DNA of 64,000 bases from CALIZF01 sp046292445 (GTDB lineage: Bacteria; Pseudomonadota; Alphaproteobacteria; Rhodobacterales; Rhodobacteraceae), in assembly GCA_046292445.1 (NCBI GenBank), contig JBKBQT010000011.1, positions 1 to 64,000 on the forward strand. The letters run 5' to 3'. Each line of letters opens with the position of its first letter. The first letter of the stretch is position 1. Of the stretch, positions 43,558 through 52,687 are shown piece by piece. The notes below the pieces were generated by a model. The model was not told the origin of the DNA. It made no database searches and worked only from the letters and a program-made list of their open reading frames with translations. Both the position numbers and the translations under genes were made by a program.

Positions 43558-44036
43558 CAGTGCCGCGTCCCCGGCGCGCCCTTGATCTGCCCGACGAGGT
43601 TGGGCGTCACCCAGCCGCCGTAGAAATCGCCTGGCTGCGGGACCACGCGCAGATCGCCCACACAGGCCTCGTCCATCTTGCCGGCGTAAAGGGCGACATG
43701 ACCGGCCAGCGCGGCAAAGCGTGCCGCCGGGCGATCATAGGCCCAGGCCGCGCGCGGGGCGACCTTGCCATGGGCGATCACGTCGAAATAGCGCGCCGTG
43801 CCCTTCCATTCGCACAGGCTGCTGCCCGGTGCCGGGCGCAGCACCGCGACGATGTCATCGGGTGGAATGTAGTAGCTTGGCGCATGGTGCGTCTCGAGCA
43901 CGCGCAGTGCGCGGACGCTATCGGCCACGACCACGCCGCCGAGCAGAACCCTGATGCGCTGCGGCACCGGTTCGAGGGCCGGCGGCCGGGGATAGGCCTG
44001 CACATTCTCACGCAAGAGAGGGGTCATGTGGTTCAC
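43554..44036 (-). CDS. DUF427 protein
   Basis: The 160-residue protein shows the DUF427 pattern: ENVQAYPRPPALEP, VLETHHAPSYYIPPDD, CEWKGTARYFDV and VALYAGKMDEACVGD. Function is not established. The GTG at 44036 has GAGGG seven bases upstream; ATG 44027 is the alternative. It heads a two-gene operon with the CIA30 protein. Confidence 0.85.
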   Translation of the reverse strand: MNHMTPLLRENVQAYPRPPALEPVPQRIRVLLGGVVVADSVRALRVLETHHAPSYYIPPDDIVAVLRPAPGSSLCEWKGTARYFDVIAHGKVAPRAAWAYDRPAARFAALAGHVALYAGKMDEACVGDLRVVPQPGDFYGGWVTPNLVGQIKGAPGTRHW

Positions 44037-44209
44037 GGGTCCGCCCTCATGATGCCGGGGCCGGCCGACCGGCGCCTGCGCAGGCACTGGCTCGCCCATC
44101 GGGACATAAGACGTGCCGTCGCCGCGTCAAATGCCGCATGCCCGATCCGCCGGCGAACCGCGATGCGGCCGGTGCGGCGCGAAAATCGCGGCATTGCGTC
44201 CCGCGGGGC

Positions 44210-44237
44210 TTGCCTGATCCGCATGCCGCGGTATTCT
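44210..44237 (+). promoter_or_regulatory. Promoter of the B12-domain regulator gene
   Basis: TTGCCT (44210-44215) and TATTCT (44232-44237) are 16 nt apart; transcription would start about 44244, 20 nt before the ATG. Confidence 0.45.
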
Positions 44238-44263
44238 GACTGCCGTTGAAAGAGGAATCGCCG

Positions 44264-45085
44264 ATGGGCAGTCAGGACGTCTCTTTCGACCCCGCAGTCT
44301 TTGCCAGGACCGCGTCGCGTTTCGCCGTCAAGCGCGATTCCTTCGCGCCGGAAACGGTGGCGGCCCTCGCTGCCGACGTGATCCGCCGGCTTGCGACGGT
44401 CACCGCGCGCCATGCCCGCGACGACGCCCCCGCCATCAGCGCCGAAAGCCTTGCGGCCTTCTGCGATGTGCTGATCCAGCCCGAACCCGGCGCCGCGATG
44501 CGGTTCATCCGCGACCGGCGGGCCGAGGGGGTGACGCGGCAGGACGTCTACCTCGGCTATATCGGCGCGGCTGCGCGGCGACTGGGCGAGGGCTGGGACG
44601 AGGATCGGCTGTCGATCCTCGACGTCACCATCGGCACCGGGCATCTCTACGCCCTCATGCGCGCGCTTCGGGCCGAACGGCCGGCCGCCCCGATGGTCTT
44701 TGACGCCCGGCGCTGTGCGCTGTTCGCCACGGTGCCCGGCGAGGACCACGGCATCGGCATCACCATCGCGGCCGACCTGTTCCGCGAGGCCGGTTGGGAC
44801 ATCGACCTGCGGATCGGCACCGCGCATGACAGCCTTGTGGCGCATGTCGAACGCACCGCGCCGCATATCATCGGCATCTCGCTCAGGTCCGAGGGCCGGC
44901 TCGCGGCGCTGGTGCGTCTCGTCGTAGCCCTGCGCCTCGTTGCGCCCGAGGCGATCATCGGCGTTGCGCCGTGGCACGGGCTCGACGCGCAGCGGCTGCA
45001 TGATCTGGCCGATATCGACCTCGTGTTCGACGATGCGCGCTCGGCCCGCGTCGAGCTTGACCGCCTCGTGCGTCTGCAAGGCTGA
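44264..45085 (+). CDS. AerR/PpaA-like cobalamin (B12)-binding-domain regulator
   Basis: The 273-residue protein has a B12-binding-2-like helical part (VYLGYIGAAARRLGEGWDED, about 95-114) and a Rossmann-like B12-binding domain (about 148-268). The axial-ligand histidine is H162 in EDHGIG, matching HxxG of the D-x-H-x-x-G motif with E in place of D. AerR/PpaA proteins bind cobalamin (or heme, as SCHIC domains) and act on the photosynthesis repressor PpsR/CrtJ. No photosynthesis genes are in the window, so the target here is open. SD AAGAGGA precedes ATG 44264. Confidence 0.75.
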   Translation: MGSQDVSFDPAVFARTASRFAVKRDSFAPETVAALAADVIRRLATVTARHARDDAPAISAESLAAFCDVLIQPEPGAAMRFIRDRRAEGVTRQDVYLGYIGAAARRLGEGWDEDRLSILDVTIGTGHLYALMRALRAERPAAPMVFDARRCALFATVPGEDHGIGITIAADLFREAGWDIDLRIGTAHDSLVAHVERTAPHIIGISLRSEGRLAALVRLVVALRLVAPEAIIGVAPWHGLDAQRLHDLADIDLVFDDARSARVELDRLVRLQG

Positions 45086-45132
45086 CGCCCGCCTGCGCGG
45101 CGACGCGCGCCGGCCGGTCTGCGCCCGACCCG

Positions 45133-45146
45133 ATGATTTGGATCAA
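45133..45146 (+). promoter_or_regulatory. FNR/FixK-type box upstream of phaC
   Basis: ATGAT-TTGG-ATCAA matches nine of ten positions of the TTGAT-N4-ATCAA consensus bound by FnrL/FixK regulators. It lies 142 nt before the phaC ATG, in the 202-nt gap after the B12 regulator. Oxygen-dependent control of PHA synthesis is inferred. Confidence 0.55.
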
Positions 45147-45287
45147 AGACAGCGCCGGCGCGCGCGGCGATCCTTTGCCCGTCTCCTGCGGTGGCGGGCC
45201 TGCGCGGCGCGCCGGGCACGGCGCGCGGGAGGGCTAGCTGCGACCGCGACCGGCATCCGCCCCATCAACCAAAAGGACTCGTTCCCG

Positions 45288-47153
45288 ATGACCGCCAGTC
45301 CAGCCGCTTCGCGCCGCACGCCCCGATCCGGTGTCGTGCGCTCTGCCACATCGCCCGCAACGGCGCCGGAGCCGAAGCCCCCGGCGGCGACGCCGGCAAC
45401 GCCGGCGCCCGCCGGGCCCGCCGCCGGGAGCGCGGAGCATCGCTATGCGGCGCTCGACCGCGCGGTGATGGCCAGCCTTGCGCGGTTCACGGCAGGGCTG
45501 TCGCCGCATGCGATGGTCGATGCCTGGGGGGACTGGGCCATGCACCTTGCCCGCGCCCCGGGACGCCAGCGCGAACTGATCGAACGGATGCAGGCCAACG
45601 CGATCGCGCTGGCGCGCTTCGCGCTGAGCGCCGGAATGAAGAGCCCCGCCGACAAGCCGTTCCGCCCCGGCCCCAACGACCCGCGCTGGTCGCATGCCGG
45701 CTGGGACAAGGCGCCCTTCGCGCTCTGGCAGCAGGGGTTTCTGAGCGCGCAGGACTGGTGGCAGGCCGCGACGGCCGACCTGCCGGGGTTGCGTCGCCAG
45801 AATGCCGAGCGCACGGGGTTCATGGTGCGCCAGCTGCTCGATACAGTCTCGCCCTCCAACTTCCCGGCGACCAACCCGGAAATCCTCGCCCGCACGATGG
45901 CGACCGGCGGCCGGAACCTGGTCGAGGGGGCGGCGCATTTCATCGACGACGCCGCCCATATCCTCGCGCAGGAACACCGGCCCGTCCCCGAGGACTTCGC
46001 CCTCGGCAAGGTGCTCGCGGCAACGCCGGGGGCCGTGGTCTATCGCAACGATCTGATGGAGCTGATCCAGTATGCCCCGTCCACCGACACGGTGCGCGCG
46101 GCGCCGGTGCTGATCGTGCCGGCCTGGATCATGAAATACTACATCCTCGATCTGTCGCCGGAAAATTCGCTGATCCGCTGGCTGGTCGGGCAGGGCCACA
46201 CCGTCTTCTGCATCTCCTGGTGCAACCCCACGGCGGCGCAGGCCGATCTGTCGCTCGAGGATTACCGCAAGCGCGGGATCATGCAGGCGCTCGACGTGAT
46301 CGGCGACATCGTGCCGGGCCAGAAGGTGCATGCCAACGGCTATTGCCTCGGCGGCACGCTTCTGGCGATCGCCGCCGCCACCATGGCGCGCGACGGCGAC
46401 GACCGGCTTGCCTCGGTCACGCTGATGGCCGCGCAGGTGGATTTCGCCGAGGCCGGCGAGCTGCTGCTGTTCCTCGACGAAAGCCAGGTCGCGTTTCTCG
46501 AGGACATGATGTGGTCGCAAGGCTACCTCGACCGGCCGCAGATGTCGGGCGCCTTCGCCGCGATCCGGGCCGAGGACCTGATCTGGTCGCGCGCGACGCG
46601 GCGCTATTTCCTCGGCGAGCCGGACCTTCCGACCGACATCACGGTCTGGGTGAACGACACCACCCGGATGCCGGCGCGGATGCATTCGGAATACTTGCGC
46701 GGGGTGTTCCTCGAAAACCGCATCACCGCGGGGCGGTTTGCCGTCGAGGGGCGGGTGATCGCGCTCAAGGACATCGCGGTGCCGATGTTCGTCGTGGCGA
46801 CCGAGACCGACCACATCGCGCCATGGCGTTCGGTCTACAAGACCGCGCTCTTCACCGATTGCGACCTGACGCTGGTGCTGACCAAGGGCGGGCACAACGG
46901 CGGGATCCTGTCCGAGCCGGGCCACCGCGGCCGACACTACCGGATCGGCCACCGGCCGGCCGGCGCGCTCTATGTCGGACCGGATGCCTGGCTGGCGGCG
47001 CATGATCCAGAGCCCGGGTCATGGTGGCCGGCCTGGGCCGAATGGCTGGCCGCGCAGGGCGATGCGATGGTCGCGCCGCCGCCCCTCGGGGCGCCCGAGC
47101 GGGGCCGTCCGCCGCTCGGCCCGGCGCCGGGCAGCTATGTGCATGTCCCCTGA
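45288..47153 (+). CDS. phaC: Class I polyhydroxyalkanoate synthase PhaC
   Basis: The 621-residue enzyme polymerises hydroxyacyl-CoA. The triad is visible: C353 in the lipase-like box GYCLGG, D508 (ATETDHIAPW) and H536 (TKGGHNGGI). The first 48 residues are a low-complexity alanine/proline/threonine tail. Length suits class I. SD AAAAGGA lies upstream of ATG 45288 with long spacing. It converges on the GST gene. Confidence 0.95.
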   Translation: MTASPAASRRTPRSGVVRSATSPATAPEPKPPAATPATPAPAGPAAGSAEHRYAALDRAVMASLARFTAGLSPHAMVDAWGDWAMHLARAPGRQRELIERMQANAIALARFALSAGMKSPADKPFRPGPNDPRWSHAGWDKAPFALWQQGFLSAQDWWQAATADLPGLRRQNAERTGFMVRQLLDTVSPSNFPATNPEILARTMATGGRNLVEGAAHFIDDAAHILAQEHRPVPEDFALGKVLAATPGAVVYRNDLMELIQYAPSTDTVRAAPVLIVPAWIMKYYILDLSPENSLIRWLVGQGHTVFCISWCNPTAAQADLSLEDYRKRGIMQALDVIGDIVPGQKVHANGYCLGGTLLAIAAATMARDGDDRLASVTLMAAQVDFAEAGELLLFLDESQVAFLEDMMWSQGYLDRPQMSGAFAAIRAEDLIWSRATRRYFLGEPDLPTDITVWVNDTTRMPARMHSEYLRGVFLENRITAGRFAVEGRVIALKDIAVPMFVVATETDHIAPWRSVYKTALFTDCDLTLVLTKGGHNGGILSEPGHRGRHYRIGHRPAGALYVGPDAWLAAHDPEPGSWWPAWAEWLAAQGDAMVAPPPLGAPERGRPPLGPAPGSYVHVP

Positions 47154-47174
47154 CGCCGGCGCGCGCGGCCCGTG

Positions 47175-47834
47175 TCACGCGGGTTCCGCCTCGCGCGCCG
47201 CCATCATGGCGGCAAAGGCCGGCCGCGCCTGGCATCGGGCGAGCCAGGCACCGACCGCCGGATAGCCGCCGATCAGCGTCGGATGGGTCTGGGCATAGCG
47301 GAGGCACTCGGCAAGGTTGATGTCGGCCGCGGTGAACCGCCCGCCGACGAGCCAGTCCGCCTCGCCCAGATGCGCCTCGATCCGGGCGAGCGGGCGCGCC
47401 AGCCGCTCCGCCGCCGCCGCCATCCGTGCCGCGCCCTCGGGCGTGTCGCGCTGGCCCGCCATCACGCTCATCAGCATCTCGACCGCCGCCGGCTCGACCG
47501 CGGTCGCGGCCAGCAGCGTCCATTGCACCATCTGCGCATCCTCGGCCAGATCGCGCGGGCCCAGATCGCCGCCGTGCCGCTTGGCGAGGTAGAGCACGAT
47601 CCCGAGCGATTCGGTGAGCACGAGCCCGTCCTCCGCCATGGCCGGGATCTGGCCCAGCGGGTTGACCGCAAGGAACGCGCGCGAGGCGGTGTTGAGCGGC
47701 GCATCAGGCGCCTGCGGATCGGGCAGGCGGTAGGCCTGGATCACGGGAACGTGGTCGAAGGCCGCCCCCGCCTCGCCCAGAAGCCACAGGGGCCGGGTCG
47801 CGCGGGAACGATAGCAGCCGTATATCGTCAGCAT
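47175..47834 (-). CDS. Glutathione S-transferase family protein
   Basis: The 219-residue protein has the thioredoxin-fold N-terminus MLTIYGCYRSRATRPLWLLG, cis-proline region NPLGQIPAMAEDGLVLTES, and the helical C-terminal domain with VGGRFTAADINLAECL. The residue after CYR is serine, suggesting a Ser-type active site. Substrate is unknown. Confidence 0.9.
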   Translation of the reverse strand: MLTIYGCYRSRATRPLWLLGEAGAAFDHVPVIQAYRLPDPQAPDAPLNTASRAFLAVNPLGQIPAMAEDGLVLTESLGIVLYLAKRHGGDLGPRDLAEDAQMVQWTLLAATAVEPAAVEMLMSVMAGQRDTPEGAARMAAAAERLARPLARIEAHLGEADWLVGGRFTAADINLAECLRYAQTHPTLIGGYPAVGAWLARCQARPAFAAMMAAREAEPA

Positions 47835-47903
47835 CGGGTCATCTCCGGCCGGTTTGCACGCGCAGCCTAGCGGGACGGCCGGCCGTGCAACAGGGGACGG
47901 GCG

Positions 47904-48548
47904 ATGTGGGACGAGCGATTTGCGGCGCCGGGCTACCTGTTCGGGACCGAGCCGGCGGCGGCCCTGCGGTCGATGGCGGGTTTGATCCCGCGTGGGCCGT
48001 CCGGGGCGCCGGGTCGGGTCCTGTGCATTGCCGACGGCGACGGGCGCAACGCGGTCTGGCTGGCGGGGCGGGGGTTCGGGGTGACGGCCTTCGATGCCTC
48101 GCCGGTCGGCGTGGACAAGGCGCGGGCGCTGGCGGCGGCGCGGGGCGTGGCGGTGGACCACCGCGTCGCGGCGGTCGAGGACTGGGACTGGACGGCGGGC
48201 GCCTTCGATGCCGTGGTGGGGGTGTTCATCCAGTTCGCCCCGCCCGCGCTGCGCAGCCGGATCCACGCCGGGATCGCCCGCACCCTGCGCCCCGGCGGCG
48301 CCGTGCTGCTGCACGGCTATGCGCCGCGGCAGATCGGCTATGGCACCGGCGGGCCGCGCGCGGCCGAGAATCTCTACACCGTGCCGGGCCTCGCGGCCGA
48401 TTTCCCGGGCTGGCGGGTGTTGCGGTCGGGCGACTATGACGCGGACCTGACCGAAGGCACGGCGCATGTCGGCCGGTCCGCGCTGGTGGATTTCGTCGCC
48501 GTCAGGCCGGGCGGCCCGGTGGCGCCGGCCGGCATCGCCGGGCCTTAG
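47904..48548 (+). CDS. SAM-dependent methyltransferase (TehB-like)
   Basis: The 214-residue protein begins MWDERFAAPGYLFGTEPA, typical of the tellurite-resistance/thiopurine methyltransferase-like group. The SAM motif is VLCIADGDGRNAVWLAGRG, unusual in having IADGDG rather than LDxGxG. TLRPGGAVLLHGY closes the core. Substrate is unknown. It lies 69 nt from the divergent GST gene. Confidence 0.85.
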   Translation: MWDERFAAPGYLFGTEPAAALRSMAGLIPRGPSGAPGRVLCIADGDGRNAVWLAGRGFGVTAFDASPVGVDKARALAAARGVAVDHRVAAVEDWDWTAGAFDAVVGVFIQFAPPALRSRIHAGIARTLRPGGAVLLHGYAPRQIGYGTGGPRAAENLYTVPGLAADFPGWRVLRSGDYDADLTEGTAHVGRSALVDFVAVRPGGPVAPAGIAGP

Positions 48549-48640
48549 CCTTCGCGCCTGTCGCGTCCTGCCGGAATCGCAAACCTGCCCCGCGGCCGGC
48601 CGGCTGGCAGCAGTCGGCGCCGCGGCCGGCGGGGGCGAGC

Positions 48641-48658
48641 GGCCCCGTTTACGGGGCC
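48641..48658 (+). terminator. Hairpin between methyltransferase and aroA
   Basis: GGCCCCG (48641-48647) pairs perfectly with CGGGGCC (48652-48658) around TTTA. It lies midway in the 157-nt gap and may end the methyltransferase transcript. Confidence 0.45.
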
Positions 48659-48705
48659 ACCCGCTTCCGTTAAGGCCGGTCCGTCGAACCTGCCGGAGTC
48701 GTGTC

Positions 48706-50040
48706 ATGCCCGCCCATCCCGCCCCAGCGCCGATGACCGCCCGTGCCGGGGGGGCGCTGCGCGGCACCGCTTTGGTGCCCGGTGACAAGTCGATCAGCCA
48801 CAGGGCGCTGATCCTCGGGGCGGTGGCGGTGGGCGAGACGCGGGTGACCGGGCTGCTCGAGGGGCAGGACGTGCTCGACACCGCCGCCGCGATGCGCGCC
48901 TTCGGGGCCGAGGTGACGCGCACCGGGATCGGCGCCTGGTCGGTGCACGGCGTAGGCGTCGGCGGGTTCCGAGAGCCCGATGACGTGATCGACTGCGGCA
49001 ATTCGGGCACCGGGGTGCGGCTCATCATGGGGGCGATGGCGACATCGCCGATCACCGCGACCTTCACCGGCGATGCCTCGCTGCGCCGCCGCCCGATGGG
49101 GCGGGTGACCGACCCGCTGCGGCTTTTCGGGGCGCAGGCCTTTGGCCGGGCGGGCGGGCGGCTGCCGATGACGGTGATCGGGGCGGCCGCGCCCGTGCCG
49201 GTGCGCTATGCGGTGCCGGTGCCGAGCGCGCAGGTCAAGTCGGCGGTGCTGCTGGCGGGGCTGAACGCGCCGGGCGAGACGGTCGTGATCGAGCGCGAGG
49301 CGACGCGCGACCACAGCGAGCGGATGCTGGCGGGGTTCGGGGCGCGGGTTGCGGTCGAGGTGACGAAAGCGGGGCGGGTCATCACGCTGGGGGGGCAGCC
49401 CGAGTTGCGGCCGCAATCCGTCGCGGTGCCGCGCGATCCGTCCTCGGCCGCCTTCCCGGTCTGCGCCGCGCTGATCGTGCCGGGGTCCGAAGTGGTCGTG
49501 CCGGGGGTCAGCCGGAACCCGACGCGGGATGGCCTTTATGTCACGCTGCGCGAGATGGGGGCGGATCTGGCGTTCGAGAACCCGCGCGACGAAGGGGGCG
49601 AGCCGGTGGCGGACCTGCGCGTGCGGTTTTCCGCGCTGCGCGGGGTCGAGACGCCGCCCGACCGCGCGGCGCGCATGATCGACGAATTCCCCGTGCTCGC
49701 GGCTGTCGCGGCCTTCGCGCAGGGGGCGACGGTGATGCGCGGCGTGGGCGAGCTGCGGGTGAAGGAAAGCGACCGGATCGACGCGATGGCCCGCGGGCTC
49801 GAGGCCTGCGGGGTTCGGGTGGAGGAGGACCGCGATACGCTGACCGTGCACGGCATGGCCGGGGCGGTGCCGGGCGGGGCGGCGGTGGCGGTGCATCTCG
49901 ACCACCGGATCGCGATGAGCTTTCTGGTGCTGGGGCTTGCGGCGATGCGGCCGGTGACGGTGGACGACGCCGGGCCGATCGCGACGTCGTTCCCGGGCTT
50001 TGCCGCGATGATGCGGGGGCTCGGGGCGGACCTCGGGTGA
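48706..50040 (+). CDS. aroA: 3-phosphoshikimate 1-carboxyvinyltransferase (EPSP synthase), class II
   Basis: The 444-residue shikimate-pathway enzyme joins shikimate-3-phosphate and PEP. It carries the class II motif set: GDKS, SAQVK, RDHSE and NPTR. It is closely similar in layout to the CP4 enzyme, but the residue equivalent to CP4 Ala100 is glycine (CGNSGTG). PEP-loop residues RVKESDR and LDHRIAMSF are present. The start is ATG 48706 (MPAHPAP); MTARAG, nine codons on, is possible. Confidence 0.95.
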   Translation: MPAHPAPAPMTARAGGALRGTALVPGDKSISHRALILGAVAVGETRVTGLLEGQDVLDTAAAMRAFGAEVTRTGIGAWSVHGVGVGGFREPDDVIDCGNSGTGVRLIMGAMATSPITATFTGDASLRRRPMGRVTDPLRLFGAQAFGRAGGRLPMTVIGAAAPVPVRYAVPVPSAQVKSAVLLAGLNAPGETVVIEREATRDHSERMLAGFGARVAVEVTKAGRVITLGGQPELRPQSVAVPRDPSSAAFPVCAALIVPGSEVVVPGVSRNPTRDGLYVTLREMGADLAFENPRDEGGEPVADLRVRFSALRGVETPPDRAARMIDEFPVLAAVAAFAQGATVMRGVGELRVKESDRIDAMARGLEACGVRVEEDRDTLTVHGMAGAVPGGAAVAVHLDHRIAMSFLVLGLAAMRPVTVDDAGPIATSFPGFAAMMRGLGADLG

Positions 50041-50244
50041 CCGTCCGCCGGGGTTGGCGCATGCTGGTCCGGGGGGTGACCGCCGAGGCGCCCGTTGCGG
50101 CAGATGCCGGGGCTGCGCGTCGAAAAGCCCGCGAGGACCGGGCCGGATCGTCTGGCCTCGGCGTCTGTCCTGACGCGGGCGGCACGGGCCGCGCTAGGGC
50201 GGCGGTGCGGCATCAGGCCGTTGCGCGGGGCAGCGGCCGGGCTT

Positions 50245-50266
50245 GAGTATTTGTGGAACGATGAAG
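50245..50266 (+). repeat. Dispersed repeat, family B, copy 2
   Basis: This 22-nt segment differs from 40804-40825 at two bases. It lies directly upstream of the cmk SD (GGAGGGG), in the otherwise featureless 237-nt aroA-cmk gap. Confidence 0.7.
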
Positions 50267-50277
50267 TGGAGGGGCCG

Positions 50278-50874
50278 GTGATCTTTACCGTGGCCATCGA
50301 CGGGCCTGCCGCGGCAGGCAAGGGGACCATCGCGCGGGCGGTGGCGGCGCGGTTCGGCTTTGCGCATCTTGACACCGGTCTGCTGTATCGCGCGGTCGGG
50401 ATGAAAGGGGGCGATCCGGTTCTGGCGGCAGAGACGCTGGGCGAGGCCGATCTGGCGCGGGACGATCTGCGCAGCGCCGCGGCCGGCGAGGCGGCGAGCC
50501 GGGTGGCGGCCGTGCCGGCGGTGCGGTCGGCGCTGGTTGCCTTCCAGCGCCGGTTCGCGCGCCGCGAGGGGGGGGCGGTGCTCGACGGGCGGGATATCGG
50601 GACGGTGATCTGCCCGGAGGCGGAGGTGAAATTCTATGTCACTGCCGCCGATACGGTGCGGGCCGGGCGGCGGGCGGCGGAACTGGGGGCAGAGGTCGCG
50701 CAGGTGCTGGCCGACCTGCGCGCCCGCGACGCGCGGGACGCCGGGCGCGATGTTGCGCCGATGCGCGCGGCGCCCGATGCGCTCTTGCTCGATACGACCG
50801 AGTTGACTATAGACGCCGCAGTCAACAAGGCGATCAGCGCCGTAGAAACGAAACTGGGGCAGGGTCGGGTTTAA
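50278..50874 (+). CDS. cmk: Cytidylate kinase
   Basis: The 198-residue kinase phosphorylates CMP and dCMP. It has the P-loop IDGPAAAGKGT (about 7-17), DTGLLYRAVG, and DGRDIGTVICPEA. It starts with GTG at 50278 after GGAGGGG. The length is slightly short for Cmk. Its stop codon lies in the loop of a terminator. Confidence 0.94.
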   Translation: MIFTVAIDGPAAAGKGTIARAVAARFGFAHLDTGLLYRAVGMKGGDPVLAAETLGEADLARDDLRSAAAGEAASRVAAVPAVRSALVAFQRRFARREGGAVLDGRDIGTVICPEAEVKFYVTAADTVRAGRRAAELGAEVAQVLADLRARDARDAGRDVAPMRAAPDALLLDTTELTIDAAVNKAISAVETKLGQGRV

Positions 50875-50888
50875 CGCCGACCCTTTTT
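50862..50888 (+). terminator. Rho-independent terminator overlapping the cmk stop
   Basis: GGGTCGG (50862-50868) pairs with CCGACCC (50877-50883), followed by five T residues (50884-50888). The cmk TAA is in the loop. This is the most classical terminator in the window. Confidence 0.85.
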
Positions 50889-50984
50889 CCGTTTCGCGCG
50901 CAGGCGCCGATGGGGGCATCTCGTAACAGACCGGCGGAGCCAACCGCACGGCCCGTGAAACAGCGACAAGGATAGACCGACCGC

Positions 50985-52667
50985 ATGAACGCGAAAACGA
51001 CGATGGAGGAATTCGAAGCCCTCCTGAACGAAAGCTTCGAACTCGACACGCCGGACGAAGGGTCGGTGGTCAAGGGCCGGGTGATCGCCATCGAGGCGGG
51101 ACAGGCCATCATCGATGTCGGCTACAAGATGGAGGGCCGCGTCGATCTCAAGGAATTCGCAGGGCCGGGCGAGACCGCCGACATCGCCGTGGGCGACGAG
51201 GTCGAGGTCTATCTCGACCGGGTGGAAAACGCGCGCGGCGAGGCGGTCATCAGCCGCGAGAAGGCCAAGCGCGAGGCGGCCTGGGACCGGCTGGAAAAGG
51301 CCTATGCCAAGGAAGAACGGGTGGACGGCGCGATCTTCGGCCGCGTGAAGGGCGGGTTCACCGTCGATCTGGGCGGCGCGGTCGCGTTCCTGCCTGGCAG
51401 CCAGGTGGACGTGCGCCCGGTGCGCGATGCCGGGCCGCTGATGGGCCTCAAGCAGCCGTTCCAGATCCTCAAGATGGACCGCCGCCGCGGCAACATCGTG
51501 GTGTCGCGCCGGGCGATCCTCGAGGAAAGCCGGGCCGAGCAGCGGGCCGAGATCATCGGCAAGCTGGCCGAGGGTCAGGTCGTCGATGGCGTGGTCAAGA
51601 ACATCACCGAATACGGGGCCTTCGTGGACCTCGGCGGGGTCGATGGCCTGCTGCATGTGACCGACATGGCCTGGAGGCGGGTGAACCACCCGTCCGAGAT
51701 CCTCTCGATCGGCGAGACGGTCAAGGTGCAGGTCGTCAAGATCAACAAGGAAACGCACCGCATCAGCCTTGGCATGAAGCAGCTGCAGTCCGATCCGTGG
51801 GATTCGGTCGAGCGGATGTATCCGCTCGGCTCGGTCCACAAGGGCCGCGTGACCAACATCACCGATTACGGCGCCTTCGTGGAGCTCGAGGCGGGGGTCG
51901 AGGGCCTTGTCCACGTGTCGGAAATGTCCTGGACCAAGAAGAACGTCCATCCGGGCAAGATCGTCTCGACCAGCCAGGAGGTCGAGGTCATGGTGCTCGA
52001 GATCGACAGCGCCAAGCGGCGCGTGTCGCTGGGCCTCAAGCAGACGATGCGCAACCCGTGGGAAGTGTTCGCCGAGAACCATCCGCCCGGCAGCGTGATC
52101 GAGGGCGAGGTCAAGAACATCACCGAATTCGGTCTGTTCGTGGGCCTCGAGGGCGATATCGACGGGATGGTGCATCTGTCGGATCTCAGCTGGGACCAGC
52201 GCGGCGAGGATGCGATCGCCAATTACCGCAAGGGCGATACCGTCAAGGCCGCGGTGTCGGACGTCGATGTCGAGAAGGAGCGCATCTCGCTCTCGATCAA
52301 GGCGGTCGGCGACGATTCGTTCACCGATGCGGTTGACGGGGTCAAGCGCGGCTCGGTCATCACGGTTGTGGTGAGCGCGATCGAGGATGGCGGCATCGAG
52401 GTGGACTACAACGGCGCCAAGTCGTTCATCCGCCGGTCGGACCTGTCGCGCGACCGGGCCGAACAGCGGCCCGAGCGGTTCCAGGTCGGCGACAAGGTCG
52501 ACGTGCGCGTCACGAACATCGATTCCAAGACCCGCCGCCTCGGCCTGTCGATCAAGGCGCGCGAGATCGCCGAAGAGAAGGAGGCCGTCGAACAATACGG
52601 CTCGTCCGACTCGGGCGCGAGCCTTGGCGACATCCTCGGCGCGGCGCTGCGGGGCGACCGGAACTGA
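50985..52667 (+). CDS. rpsA: 30S ribosomal protein S1
   Basis: The 560-residue protein contains six S1 (OB-fold) repeats, with recurring blocks such as VKNITEYGAFVDLGGVDGLL, VTNITDYGAFVELEAGVEGL and VKNITEFGLFVGLEGDIDGM. It binds mRNA and helps initiation. Length matches alphaproteobacterial S1. It lies between a cmk terminator and its own terminator. Confidence 0.98.
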   Translation: MNAKTTMEEFEALLNESFELDTPDEGSVVKGRVIAIEAGQAIIDVGYKMEGRVDLKEFAGPGETADIAVGDEVEVYLDRVENARGEAVISREKAKREAAWDRLEKAYAKEERVDGAIFGRVKGGFTVDLGGAVAFLPGSQVDVRPVRDAGPLMGLKQPFQILKMDRRRGNIVVSRRAILEESRAEQRAEIIGKLAEGQVVDGVVKNITEYGAFVDLGGVDGLLHVTDMAWRRVNHPSEILSIGETVKVQVVKINKETHRISLGMKQLQSDPWDSVERMYPLGSVHKGRVTNITDYGAFVELEAGVEGLVHVSEMSWTKKNVHPGKIVSTSQEVEVMVLEIDSAKRRVSLGLKQTMRNPWEVFAENHPPGSVIEGEVKNITEFGLFVGLEGDIDGMVHLSDLSWDQRGEDAIANYRKGDTVKAAVSDVDVEKERISLSIKAVGDDSFTDAVDGVKRGSVITVVVSAIEDGGIEVDYNGAKSFIRRSDLSRDRAEQRPERFQVGDKVDVRVTNIDSKTRRLGLSIKAREIAEEKEAVEQYGSSDSGASLGDILGAALRGDRN

Positions 52668-52687
52668 TCTGCGTCGAAAGAAGGAGG

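Noticed and set aside
44100..44263. PpsR/CrtJ site (TGT-N12-ACA) before the B12-domain regulator
   Set aside because: No such pair was found in this region by eye.
50802..50826. GTTGACT and AGTCAAC inverted repeat
   Set aside because: It lies inside the cmk coding region, in conserved protein sequence, and is likely chance.
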